Shown: one piece after another, positions 1-10,333 of the stretch
Layout: each line of letters opens with the position of its first letter
How positions within the stretch are numbered: position 1 is the first letter of the stretch
Source of the DNA: Cordylochernes scorpioides
Taxonomy: Eukaryota > Arthropoda > Arachnida > Pseudoscorpiones > Chernetidae
Length of the DNA: 64,000 nucleotides
Direction: 5' to 3'
NCBI GenBank assembly: GCA_030710605.1
Contig: CP092880.1
Coordinates: forward strand, 538,862 to 602,861
The notes under the pieces: model-generated
Databases searched by the model: none
Told to the model about the DNA's origin: nothing
Seen by the model: the letters and a program-made list of their open reading frames with translations, nothing else
Translations under genes and position numbers: made by a program

Positions 1-118
1 TATAAAAGGAAGTTCCAACGGGGAACTGGCGAAACCGCTGGGAGGGTTCACCATGAGCCATGCCCTTCCATTAATTTTTCCATATCAGTAAGGACAGTAG
101 AAGTTATTTTTGGAAAAG
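1..118. repeat. Partial copy of MITE family G
   Basis: The stretch carries the family signature 'gaaaccgctgggagggttc', then a terminal block ending 'cagtaaggacagtagaa'. The same pair of motifs recurs at about 951-1092, 23281-23350, 50545-50640 and 50835-50935, sometimes inverted. The terminal block (TTCTACTGYCCTTACTGC in the other orientation) appears as an inverted repeat around 50555-50635, which makes this a TIR-type non-autonomous DNA transposon. This copy is cut by the window edge. Confidence 0.5.
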
Positions 119-950
119 AATCATACGCGTCTATAATAGTTTCGAATTCTGTAACCCATATGTAAAATTGGGAAAATAAACCACCTGAATGACGTCATTT
201 GTTACCACCAAATATGGCTCAAGTGATTTAAGCAAATGTTGTTTTTCAGAGAAACACAATGTTGACATTTATCTTTACAGTAATTTAATTCCAATTACAT
301 TTTTTTTTGCCTCTTCAATATATTTTCTCCCCAAATTAGCAGAAACCTCTTCCCATTTACATACCTCCTTAAATAGCCAGGATGACCTGGGATGATGATT
401 TCTCCATTCCTTAATGGGTTTTTCCCATTCATCTTGGTAGCCCATTATTCCAAGTAAATTTTCTCTCGCAGCACAAATTTTAATAATTGGCTTCTTTTGT
501 CCGCGATTCCCCTGGCTCTGGTTTAAACTTATTTCTTTGTTTGTCTTTGTTTCACTTGTGACCCCATTTGTTAGAGTGAATAGCACTCCCCATTGGACCG
601 CAAGTATCAACCAATCACACAACTCATCCTAATTTAGACCTAAATGTAAAATCGAATCTCCAGAGATATAAACAAAGAAGGTGTGAGAAAAAAGAGATAA
701 ATAAATTAGAATTTACAGATTTACATTTTCTGAAAGGGTTTGTGAATACAAACAACAAAAAGGTTTTTATTAAGACATTTTGGTCTTATACATATTCTCC
801 GAATATAAGCGGGTATATGATGCATTTATAAGAGCGATTTCTCGAAGCATATTATATATTTATAAATGTATGTAATTCTACTGTCCTCAAAGCTTATGTC
901 CATAGTTCATCTAAAATACCCTTTCCAAGAGTCTATCAACAGTATCACTA
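119..950. other. Intergenic DNA, no supported gene
   Basis: AT-rich sequence. Positions 275-622 on the minus strand hold an open frame of 115 codons with a Trp-rich stretch (WEKPIKEWRNHHP) followed by a basic segment. I do not recognise it, it shows no complete domain, and it could be a lone exon or chance. I see no RNA gene here. Confidence 0.4.
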
Positions 951-1092
951 TAAAAGAAAGTTCCAAAAATGCAATATAACAGCGGTATGGTAGATTAAAC
1001 TGGCGAAACCGCTGAGAGGGTTCACCACTGATGAGCCAGGCCCTCTCATTAATTTTTTCCATTGCAGTAAGGGCAGTAGAAATTGTTTAATA
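951..1092. repeat. MITE family G copy
   Basis: Repeats the window-start sequence: 'ctggcgaaaccgctg', 'ggttcaccactgatgagcca', then a terminal block 'gcagtaagggcagtagaa'. It is near-identical in order to the copies at 1-118 and 23281-23350 and has no coding potential. Confidence 0.5.
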
Positions 1093-2356
1093 TCAAAAAG
1101 AATCTTACGCCTTTAAAATAGTTTTGAAAAATAGATAAGAGGGTATATATGCAATAGCAACAATCAGACATGTTATTGTATCAAACAGAGGGAAAGAAGG
1201 AAGAAAGAGCTTGGTATAAACTTATATACAAACAATAGAGAACAAACAGTTCCTTTCCATAAAAAATAATTAGTAGTCAATTTGTTTTAAATCTTCTGGA
1301 AATAACTTATACAATGCAACAGGTTTATGAGGATGTGTTTCTTGTATTTTTATTAACGCAATCTCCAGCTTCCTGCCGTCGCAATCTGCCCATCTACAGA
1401 AGTAACGCCGTTAATATTCTAACTAATTACATATACATTCAAATATTAGGATAACTCCGCCTTTGCCGGTCCCAAGCCCGGATGAAAAAAGGAGGAGGGG
1501 GAGTAGTAACAAGCTCACAAAAACCTGGGCTCAGCTGGCCTGGCTGATAGTACCCTGTAAGGGCTCCAGGGATACAGGATGAGTTTGTATTCCATGTTAG
1601 GAGTGGCTGCACATAGCATCTGTTCCTCATGTCAGAGGTGGCCATTTCTTTTGGAGCTAAGTTGGCCTGCCACTGAGTAGTGCTCCCAGTCTTAATGACA
1701 AAAGCATTCTACTTCACCCAGAGTGGAGATAAGAAAAAAGAAATATTAGAATAGATTTTGCATATTGTTCGATGTTGGAATATATATATTCAGTTAGTTG
1801 CATTATTTAGTAATTAGTAGTATTGACAGTAATTCAGATTAGTACAATTAAAATAACAGCAATGTAAAATACAGCAATGTATTATACCTAATTATAAAGC
1901 ATATCATACAAAAAAAGTCATCTCCTTATTTTTCTTAATTTATGAACCTTATCCCAGTACAATGTCACATTTGTGCTATTTTCTCATATCTTTATACAAG
2001 TTTTAATTTTGAAAATAGAGCAATCCATAAATAAATCTTTAAATAAAAAGGCATATTTTGATCCAATAATTTAAACAAGTTTTAATTTAAAGCATTTTTA
2101 TAGATTTATACACGGAAGAATCAAGGGTAGAGGATTGTCTACCAGTTGTTCATTACACCAGTAGAAGCATTTATCAATACAGTCTCAAGTCACACAACTT
2201 ATGGATTCAATTTGATTAAATAACTGATTCAAGCCTGTTAGAAATATATATAGGCAGAGTTTTCTTCCTTTAAAACATAGTTTATTAATGTGAAAAAGTA
2301 ACAAAAATATAGAAAAAGGTCAGGTGGGGATACTAAAAATTGAAAAAGTGGCATAT
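1093..2356. other. Intergenic DNA with one dispersed-repeat piece
   Basis: No supported gene. About 1999-2100 matches the 85-bp insertion at 63055-63140 ('agagcaatccataaataaat' then 'aaaaaggcatat'), so it belongs to a dispersed family. The slightly GC-richer stretch 1439-1690 is open for 68 codons on the minus strand but shows nothing recognisable. Confidence 0.4.
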
Positions 2357-2507
2357 CCTGACCGCCTACATGAGAACTTGTAAATGGCAGAGCTAGTGGA
2401 ATAAAAAGGTTGGCCAAATATTATGGGATAAGTTCAACGCTTAGTTGATTTTTATTCACCTAGATGGCGCTCTCTGCCAACTGGAAATGCTCATGCGAGC
2501 GGTCAGG
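2357..2507. repeat. Short inverted-repeat MITE
   Basis: The 18-bp ends CCTGACCGCCTACATGAG and, inverted, CCTGACCGCTCGCATGAG bracket about 115 bp. A related end occurs at about 54666 ('cctgacccgctcagatgag'). It has no coding capacity. Confidence 0.5.
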
Positions 2508-2693
2508 ATGACCCTTTTTAATTTTAAATATTTTATTAAATATCATTAATTTATTTTAAACAAAACATTTTGTATATGAAGAAGGAAGGTCATATCATGG
2601 CGTCTGATCAAATAATCATTGCATAGTCAGTGGTCAAATATATTAAATCATAGATTTATTCTGAGACATAAGCTTTAATCAATATATGAACAA

Positions 2694-2980
2694 GTATACC
2701 CATACCTCGCTTTGCGTCGGGGTTACGTTCCAAAAAAAAAACACAACGCAAATTGAAACGACGCAAAGTGAAAATATGTGAAGGCGCATTCAAAAACAAA
2801 GGTGTTGCCATATTTTAGGAAAAAAAATTCAAAAAAAAAAAAATTTAAAGACTCAGTCCAAAACAACGCAACTTCGAAAATCTAACGACGCACAGTGAAA
2901 ATCAGTAAAAATTAAGCAGCGACGCAACTTCGAAAAAAAACGCAAAACGAAACGACGCAAAGCGAGGTATTGGTGTATAC
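2694..2980. repeat. TIR MITE with 'CCTCGCTTTGCGTCG' ends (family F)
   Basis: About 28-bp terminal inverted repeats: left 'ATACCTCGCTTTGCGTCG' and its exact complement on the right, both extending to GTATAC at the outer edges. Internal sequence is A-rich with further 'acgcaa' motifs and no reading frame. The shape and a possible TA target fit a Tc1/mariner/pogo-mobilised MITE; the superfamily is inferred. Confidence 0.7.
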
Positions 2981-4008
2981 AAGCTGAACATACAAAGTTG
3001 CTATTCTATGTAAACTCCTAGGATTCAAGATAGACCAAACGAACATTATTTTCACGCCAAACGAATAAATAGAGAACAAACTTTCTTTCTATTTATAGGG
3101 AAATATGTAAAGTCGGTGATGGAATTTTTCAATCCTGGAATAAAATGGGAAACAAATAAAATTTATAAACGGAGAGGAGTTTTTAAAGGATTTTTTAAAA
3201 ATACTTTAAGATAAACGGTTCTAGATAATTAACTAGTTGTTTTCACAAAAAATGCATTTGTTGTTTTTTGGTCGTTTCTTCATTTATCAAATTTATGTGG
3301 TACGGTGGTGTTTTTTTATGTATTTTTTCCACCTTCTCCATAAATTTAAAGATAGTATATAAAGGTTTAAATACCAAATGTTAACGATCAAATCATAAAA
3401 TGGCGATATTTTGTGGACATTACATGAATGTTAATTAAGTAAATTTGCATATATATTACATATTAAGATTGTAACATGTAAACAAAAGAAAACACGACGC
3501 TCAACTTTATACTAAATGATAGTGTGTGATACAATTCTGTGTAAAATATTTAAACAGATTCTAATTATATGAAAAAAATAGTACCAAAGTGAAATTGTAC
3601 TGGGATCAGGTATGTAAATTGAGAAAATAAATCTCCTTATCGTGCAAATAAATGTTGCTGATGGCTTGCGCCATCTGTTGGAATAAATATCAACTATTCA
3701 CTGATTTTTAATTATTCCAGAATTGACCAAATACCCATTCTTGATAAATCATGGGTAGGCGCTACGTACATTATTTATCATGGCTATGTGTACATAGGAT
3801 AAACATCATTCTACCAAGAGAGAGAGATACTTGCTGGTGTCTGGTTTATCAAACAGGAAAATAAATGATTGTCTTAAATTCTGATCTTCAGTCTAAATCC
3901 GCCCAACTTAAGACACTTTTGCCATGCTACGGACATTGTGCCATGTCTTTTACCGATGGTAAGTGGTATCAAGACTTATTCCATCACTACCACACTACGG
4001 TCATTGTG
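2981..4008. other. Intergenic DNA, nothing supported
   Basis: AT-rich. I found no gene, RNA or repeat shared with the rest of the window. Confidence 0.4.
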
Positions 4009-4365
4009 CCTATGTACCGGCAACATTGTCCTATGTACCGGCAACATTGTGCCTATGTACCGGCAACATTGTCCTATGTACCGGCAACAATGTCCTATGT
4101 ACCGGCAACAATTTCCTATGTACCGGCAACAATGTACTATGTACCGGCAACATTGTCCTATGTACCGGCAACAATGTCCTATGTACCGGCAACATTGTCC
4201 TATGTACCGGCAACATTGTCCTATGTACCGGCAACATTGTCCTATGTACCGGCAACATTGTCCTATGTACCGGCAACAATGTCCTATGTACCGGCAACAA
4301 TGTCCTATGCACCGGCAGCATTGTCCTATGTATCGGCAACAATGTCCTATGTACCGGCCGTCTAC
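4009..4365. repeat. 21-bp minisatellite, about 17 units
   Basis: Unit 'tatgtaccggcaacattgtcc' with a common T/A change (cattg/caatg). Because 21 is a multiple of three, several frames on both strands stay open. The plus-strand frame 3865-4608 reads as (YVPATLS/M) heptads flanked by non-repetitive sequence. I treat it as a minisatellite because all frames are equally open, there is no recognisable domain outside the repeat and no sign of codon-level selection. Confidence 0.85.
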
Positions 4366-5044
4366 TCCATGTTGGTTGAAGTCAATTTACTCCCACTCCC
4401 TCTGGCGGTAAATTTATTTTTAAATTTAAGAATTTACTCCGCGAGCGATTTTTTAACTTGGACAGATAAATTATGCAGAAGTTGCCGCTGTGTTGGCATT
4501 TTTCCAGCCTCGGTTGTGGCACGAACCAGGAATGAGTCTGGCCACGCTGGGAGGAAATTGCAGTTTCCGGTCAGACGGCTGTCAGATTTACACTCGAGCA
4601 GACGATGACAATTGAACAGCAGCAGATCGACTTTTGGCGATGAGCTTTGATGGTTCCGGTAATTAAAACAGCAGACGAATTGTTGCTCGATCGGCTGCAG
4701 GTTCCAATTAAGGAACGCCGCCACCCACGGCGCTTCACTGGGTTTCAATTCTATCAACCCGAGATTTTTATACCAAAACAACAATTATAACCAGCGCTAA
4801 AACCTTACCACATATATTTACTAGTTTCTTCATATTAATAACTTTAATATTTTTTAAAATACAGAAAAGAGAACTGATTCACTTTTAAAATTACAAATTT
4901 GAAACGCCAAAAAATATTTGTTAATTATTATAAGATGTGTGAATAAGTTGTGTGTGTGATTTCATGGAATTTAAAAATGTAATGATATCGAAGTTACCAT
5001 GAAGTTAAATGTTTTATCAATGGTTTTTCAATACATTAGGAATA
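4366..5044. other. Single-copy intergenic segment
   Basis: 4434-4784 is GC-richer than its surroundings and open for 116 codons on the minus strand, but I recognise no domain. It could be a gene fragment. The rest is AT-rich with nothing visible. Confidence 0.35.
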
Positions 5045-5352
5045 AAAACAATTTTATGAATAGAGGGTCGGTGGAAGGATGGTCTAAACCGTTGGTTTTC
5101 GACCACTACGACCCGGATTCGATTCCCGCATTGGACACTTTTTTTCTGATTTGAAAAATGCTCCAATGACCCCTGATTCTTGTAAAAGTCTAACTCCACC
5201 AGCGAGTGCAAGTAACCAAACGGGGCTCTGGCACATTTGTAAGTGAAAAGTCGAACTGCTTTTCACATGTATAGATATGTGGTTCACTTACAGTAAAAGC
5301 AGTCGCTAAGTACCCACCATGATTATTATGGTCTGTACCATGTGTACTAGGT
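5045..5352 (+). repeat. tRNA-derived SINE, copy S1
   Basis: A tRNA-like head with a B-box-like 'gattcgattcccgc' is followed by a body shared with copies at about 34800-35098 (minus) and 62960-63270 (minus). The body motif is 'accagcgagtgcaagtaacc' and the 3' part 'cttacagtaaaagcagt'. A Pol III-driven SINE amplified by a LINE is inferred. Confidence 0.65.
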
Positions 5353-5560
5353 TAGATTGTGAGATAATTGCAAAGGATTTTAACGATATATATCAATCGA
5401 AACAATTGCACAAAGTTTATTTATTCAATAAAACCGGGTGCAAGCTTTCAATTGTTAGCTCATCATCAGGCCGATTGTTTCGCCAATTCTTACAATACAT
5501 ATATAGAGGTGTAGGAGGTATTTTTAGGGATAAGCAAAAATATATATATATATATATATA
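5353..5560. other. Intergenic DNA with CTGATGA/GAAA motif and TA microsatellite
   Basis: On the minus strand 5446-5469 reads CTGATGA, 13 nt, GAAA, which resembles a hammerhead core, but the 13 nt do not form a stem. (TA)n runs at 5540-5560, directly beside the pogo-like MITE. Confidence 0.35.
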
Positions 5561-5732
5561 CAGTAGAACTTGGATAATTCGAACTTCTTTAATTCGAAAA
5601 CCTCTTTAATTCGAATATTTATCTTGGTCCCTAGAATTTCCTATAAATATAATTTACGTTTTTAATTCGAATTTTTGGATAATTCGAATTTTTTTATGGT
5701 CCCTTGGGGTTCGAATTATCCAAGTTCGACTG
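5561..5732. repeat. pogo/Tigger-like MITE, copy P1 (172 bp)
   Basis: Starts CAGTAGAACTTGGATAATTC and ends with the near-complement GAATTATCCAAGTTCGACTG, flanked by TA on both sides (5559-5560, 5733-5734). Internal 'attcgaa' motifs repeat. A second copy of exactly the same length lies at 42407-42578. TA target duplication and CAGT ends fit the pogo branch of Tc1/mariner. No transposase is encoded. Confidence 0.85.
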
Positions 5733-5998
5733 TATAAGATTTTTATTAGTAACCCCCCATCTATGTGACCTACAGTAGCTGTCATTGTCCACACGTGACC
5801 GTAACAAAAACCGGGAGGTGACGCCGGTGCTTTCCAGAGCGTGACATTTCGACACCTAGGTTTTATTTAAACACCGTTTGGTCGGCGTCGTTTCTGATTG
5901 CGACTGTCACCTGGCCTTATGTGGGAGGACGTTTTGTCAAGCTTCCTTGTCTTTCTGTTTTGACAAGTAATACTTCAATGACCACGATTAAACCTTTA
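5733..5998. other. Intergenic DNA, nothing supported
   Basis: A GC-richer patch at about 5760-5920 ('accgggaggtgacgcc') has no frame or repeat partner that I can see. Confidence 0.3.
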
Positions 5999-6591
5999 TA
6001 CACACTCATGGACAAAACTTAAGGAAGTTGTACCTTTTAGCATGTATATCGGGATTCAGACAATAACTCTGAAATATATTACAGTGACCTTTATTGAAGA
6101 CACACGAGATAACCAATATACACTCATGGAAAAAACTTGAGGGAAGTTGTACCTTTTAGCATGTATATCGGGATTGAGACAATAACTCTGAAAGATATTA
6201 CAGTGACCTTTATTGAAGACACACGAGATAACCAATATACACTCATGGACAAAACTTAAGGAAGTTGTACCTTTCAGCATGTATATCGGGATTCAGACAA
6301 TAACTCTGAAAGATATTACAGTGACCTTTATTGAAGACACACGAGATAACCAATATACACTCATGGACAAAACTTAAGGAAGTTGTACCTCTCAGCATGT
6401 ATATCGGGATTCAGACAATAACTCTGAAAGATATTACAGTGACCTTTATTGAAGACACACGAGATAACCAATATACACTCATGGACAAAACTTAAGGAAG
6501 TTGTACCTCTCAGCATGTATATCGGGATTCAGACAATAACTCTGAAAGATATTACAATGACCTTTATTGAAGACACACGAGATAACCAAGT
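5999..6591. repeat. ~118-bp tandem repeat, 5 copies
   Basis: Five units beginning near 'actcatggacaaaacttaag' at about 6003, 6122, 6241, 6359 and 6477, each running to 'cacacgagataaccaa'. Units are nearly identical. Parts recur inverted at about 51125-51175 ('acttcctttagttttgtcca') and at 62695-62715, so the unit derives from a dispersed element. Confidence 0.85.
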
Positions 6592-6966
6592 GTGAACAGC
6601 CTCTGTCTCTTTCAAAAAACAGACGACAGGCGACATAAAGAATTTTCATAAGTGCTGTCGATGAGTGTATGTATTTTAATCTTAAACCTGCATAGAAAGG
6701 ATGAGAATGTACAGAATATGTTCCAGCACTATGAACAAACTCATATCTCACATTGAGGAATATTCAAATAGGATGGACTATAGCGCCATCTGTACTCAGA
6801 AATGTGTACTATTTAGCGCGACTGGTTCTTTTCCATATACCTATTGCCTTTAATACAGCGGTGGAAATACAACTTTAGAGAGATACAGTAAACTTACGAA
6901 TTGGCTGAAACATCCCTGATGTCTTCACAAAATATCTATCATTGCAGTGAGGATAGTAGAAAAAGG
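6592..6966. other. Intergenic DNA, weak repeat similarity
   Basis: The 'cctctgtctctttca' stretch resembles 62645-62665. A MITE-G terminal block ('cagtgaggatagtagaaa') is at about 6945. No gene. Confidence 0.3.
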
Positions 6967-7229
6967 CCGATTTACACGGTACTTGTTTTACACGTTTTCG
7001 CTTTTACATCCTTTTCCAAATAAGTCTCTTTTTTTTGTCTTTATCGCACTATACTAAATGCTACTGTGATTGAACACATGCGCTGTGTACACATCTCACG
7101 AGGAATCCCGAGCTTATGTGCTGACTTGCTGCACACGCACACTGTGTCTGTATTTCTAATTAAAAAAAAAATAATTTTCGATTTACACACGTTTTTCTCA
7201 GGAACGTATCCACCGTGTAAATCGGGGGA
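6967..7229. repeat. TIR MITE family D, copy 1 (left end trimmed)
   Basis: Shares its full length with 33031-33292. The right end reads 'ccgtgtaaatcggggga', the complement of the intact left end of copy 2 (TCCCCCGATTTACACGG). The left end lacks about 10 bp. It contains no transposase. Confidence 0.75.
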
Positions 7230-7458
7230 TAGGTGCATATTAACTAGAACCTTATTAGAGGAAGATGATAAGAAAGGTGGTAAGCATGGCGTTTGTAAAC
7301 AATGTGAAGGGGGTCATAGTGGTGTTGTTTGTAAACAAGTTGAGATAGATGATGGACATGGTGAGATAGGGGGTGGACAAGGTAAAGTAGGTGGTGACAT
7401 ATTTTTTGTTAGGTCTTGTGATCCTTGTAACAAGAAAGTAGGTTGTTTGAAGGTTTTC

Positions 7459-8110
7459 TTAGTTTGACCAACCTTGTTGATATTTGGTGTATTTGTTACA
7501 TGGGGATACATATGAAAAATAGTACCATGCCTTAGAAAGAGGAGCATTTGATTGGTAAATTTTATGGTTATATAAATCTAAAGTTAATTGAAAATCACAT
7601 AATGAATTTGACGAAAATATGCCAAAAGGTAAAATAGCATTAATTACGTAAAATTTAATTGATTTGGTTATGTCACCTAATGTGATGGTTAAAAAGGTGT
7701 AGCCTATTGTACTTATTTGATCGGTAAGAGAACTAATTAAAATATGATTAGGAAAAATTTGTAAAGAATTATTTAAATTATTATTTATATGATTGAAAAT
7801 ATTTGTATTTATGATGTTGATAGTTGCTCCGGTATCTATTAGACATGGTATAAAAAAAATTTCAAATAATAACAGTTTGCACGTTAACTTATGTAGTTGG
7901 GGCTCGAAAAGAATGGGTCTCACTGCTCTCCATGGTGGCTGTAGGCGCAAGTGATAGGGATCTTGGTGGTTCTCCTCGCGCGCTGTAGGCCCGGGGTCTG
8001 TAGGATCTTCTGGCCGCTTTCGAACACTCGCTGTTCCAGTGGTCGCCACCGCAATGGTAGCACGGTGATGGTGGTAGTCGTGTTGTGTTTCCGCCACGGG
8101 AACTAAGCAA
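7459..8110 (-). pseudogene. Gypsy-like nucleocapsid and protease remnant
   Basis: Continuation of the gag at 8103-8816, split across two frames. From 8110 to about 7889 one frame carries a zinc knuckle (CYHCGGDHWNSEC, spacing C-x2-C-x3-H-x4-C). The overlapping frame 8097-7459 carries an aspartic-protease active-site motif, LIDTGATINII, with downstream hydrophobic strands. Knuckle and protease are in different frames, so there is a frameshift between them, either decay or an old programmed shift. No reverse transcriptase, RNase H or integrase follows; the similarity stops near 7459. I found no LTR pair. This is a dead fragment. Confidence 0.6.
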
Positions 8111-8816
8111 TGGGGTGTTCCGTGGAGGGTCTTGTTGGGGCTCTTTGCCTTGGAAGGGGGTCTTGGGAGCCGTTGTGTTGTTGTCGTGTTGTTGGTCTTG
8201 TGCTGCTGGGTAGACGGTTCACGCGTGTCATGGTGGTGTACCAGTCCGACTGTGGGGACACTGCGCGGATCAGGCGTTGGTCGTTTAATGGCAGGCCTTC
8301 GGTGAGGGCTTCCAGGATGATGTGCATGGGGAGGCCCAATTGTATGCGCATGGCCACCTTTGTCTTGTAATACTCCTGGAGGGTCGTCAGGGATGTCAGT
8401 CTCAGGCCAGTGAATTTGGTGAATGTCGCTTCGTTGCCTCCGGGGTAGAGGTCCAGCAGGACCTGGCAGGTGTGATGGTAGGAATGGGCGGCTAGGCCTA
8501 GTTGCCGGTAGAAGTGGAGGGGCTCTCCTATTAAAAGTCCTGGGACCTTTGATCGTCGGGCCTCTGTGCTCAATTGCAGACGGTCTGCGGAGTCGTTGAA
8601 CTGGTTGATGAATTCTTGAGCACTGTAGGTGCCGTCAAATGGAGGGACGTTGAGTTCGGCTGACTGTGGAGTGGTTAGTCCTCTGATGGCTATGGTGAGT
8701 CGCTCCACCAGGTCGTCGAGTGGTGGTGGAGGCATGGTGAGTGTGTCCAGGTAATGTTCGTCAGCCTCACTGATTCTGGATCCCGGTCTTACTTCTTCTT
8801 CATCATTGCGGTTCAT
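8103..8816 (-). CDS. Gypsy-like Gag (capsid) fragment of an LTR retroelement
   Basis: A 237-residue frame with retrotransposon Gag architecture: an acidic, Pro-rich N-terminus, then a capsid-type helical region (about residues 55-170) with the family pattern 'PPFDGT..AQEFINQFN' and 'LLIGEPLHFYRQL', and a basic Thr/Arg/Gln-rich tail. Gag assembles the particle around element RNA. The frame stops just before the zinc knuckle, which lies in another frame starting at 8110. GC content is well above the flanks. Between 8817 and 8872 are short direct repeats around 'gtcgaatcctgtcgac' in what would be the leader. The start at 8816 is the first Met and is not independently supported. A domesticated gag is possible but nothing argues for it. 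Confidence 0.6.
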   Translation of the reverse strand: MNRNDEEEVRPGSRISEADEHYLDTLTMPPPPLDDLVERLTIAIRGLTTPQSAELNVPPFDGTYSAQEFINQFNDSADRLQLSTEARRSKVPGLLIGEPLHFYRQLGLAAHSYHHTCQVLLDLYPGGNEATFTKFTGLRLTSLTTLQEYYKTKVAMRIQLGLPMHIILEALTEGLPLNDQRLIRAVSPQSDWYTTMTRVNRLPSSTRPTTRQQHNGSQDPLPRQRAPTRPSTEHPIA

Positions 8817-9828
8817 CCTGTCGACTTTTGTCGAATCCTGTCGACTTTGTGTCGAATCCTGTCGACTTTTGGCTTCCCCCGCTTTAGTAATTTATGCCTC
8901 TTCTGGGTTCTTCTTTATGGGGGTGGAGCAAGCCGACACTCGCTGGATGGTATTTTTGTGCAGTCGCGACTGGCGAGTGGTAGGAGGACCGTTGTGTGGG
9001 ATAGATGGTGATGTTTTTCCCCGCACTAGGCAATGATGAGAATAACTACTCTTTTAAAAGTAAAACCATATCCTGGGTTCCAGAAGTGTCCACAGAAGTC
9101 GGGGAAAAATGGTGGATCAATCGAGGTTGTGGCAGAGATTTGATAGGATCTCGGCTCGGTAATCAGACGACGTTAGGTTTGGTCGTCAATCTTTTGATCG
9201 TTTAGTTTTGTTGATAAAAATTGGTGCCGCGTCGATCCAGGTGTGCTGGTGGATGACTTGAGTGAGCTGGGATAATTATTGCGACTTTTAAAAATTTTAA
9301 ATAATTGTTCTTTTTCTGTAACTGACCGACCGAGCTCTTTCCTGTTTGATTACCAAGGCCCCACTGCCGAATCTCTGCCGACACCTAAATGGCGTTCTCC
9401 TATTGGCTCGCTACGATCACGCCATACTTCAACCCTGCCCTCTGTGGAAACTTCGAGAAGGATCTTTTCTTTATTTCACCATTTGAATACATTCGATTAT
9501 TTTAATCAATTAAAAACAATTAAAATATTTATGGTACAATTAAATAAATGGTGGATTGACATACAATGAAAATTATATTTTTATTTGATATAATTTAAAT
9601 GATAAAATATAAAGTAAATAATTAATTATAAAAAAATATATTAAATGCGAAAGTGTTTTGATTTTATTATTATTAATGCTTCAATTGGCTATATGGCTAT
9701 ATATAACTGTAGGTTTATTGAATAATAAAGCGATTATTAAATTAAAAGCACGTAAACAAATTAGATATTAAAAGTGAATTAGGCGTTTTGAAATAAAGAT
9801 TTAAAATGATATTCGATTATAATTGAAA
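8817..9828. other. Leader and flank of gag fragment, then AT-rich DNA
   Basis: 8817-9480 is moderately GC-rich and may be the 5' leader of the gag element on the minus strand. I could not identify an LTR boundary or a primer-binding site. 9481-9828 is AT-rich with nothing visible. Confidence 0.35.
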
Positions 9829-10333
9829 CTAGCCGAATGACCCGGGCAACGCCCGGGTTTTACCCGATTAAATGTTTTTATTCAAATACTATTCGTTACA
9901 ATTATAAATTGGCGCCGTGGATGTCACTCTTGTGAAACGTCCCGCTCCAAACTTTGTGTCTGAGAAGAGATATTTTTATAGAAAGATGATCTGGCTTTTG
10001 TTTTCTGCTCGAATGAATGTTTTTCTGTTAGAATTTTGTTCCTGCGTACAAAATAATGAACTGGTTTCACCCGTGGTCTCTGCTTTTTGGAATTTTTCCC
10101 GATATAATTTTGTATCTGATAATCAAACATGATACAGCAATATCGTCATCATCATTTTCTGACTAAAAATATATAGTTTTAATAATTGATTTATATATAT
10201 TTTTAAATAGCCTATCGTCTTCCCCGTATTTTTTTACCTATGTATGGAAATTTTGGTTTGAATTAGTGAACTACTGCGAATTTGTATACCAGACATACAA
10301 ACAGACAAACATTCATTTTTATATATATAGAGA
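9829..10333 (-). mobile_element. Helitron family B, copy B1 (505 bp, non-autonomous)
   Basis: On the minus strand it begins TCTCTATATATATAAAAATG and ends with the palindrome CCCGGGCGTTGCCCGGG, a short spacer and CTAG. It sits between A and T without target duplication. Copy B2 at 40300-40804 is exactly the same length. TC start, 3' hairpin, CTRR end and A/T insertion are the Helitron hallmarks. The open frames inside (about 70 codons on both strands) occur in both copies but are not Rep/Hel. Confidence 0.85.

Noticed and set aside
275..622. 115-codon minus-strand frame as a transcription-factor or transposase exon
   Set aside because: The Trp/basic pattern is suggestive, but no complete domain or splice context could be shown.
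5446..5469. Hammerhead core CTGATGA...GAAA
   Set aside because: The intervening 13 nt cannot form stem II.
7066..7467. 133-codon plus-strand frame with scattered Cys
   Set aside because: First half is MITE family D and the Cys spacing fits no known knuckle.
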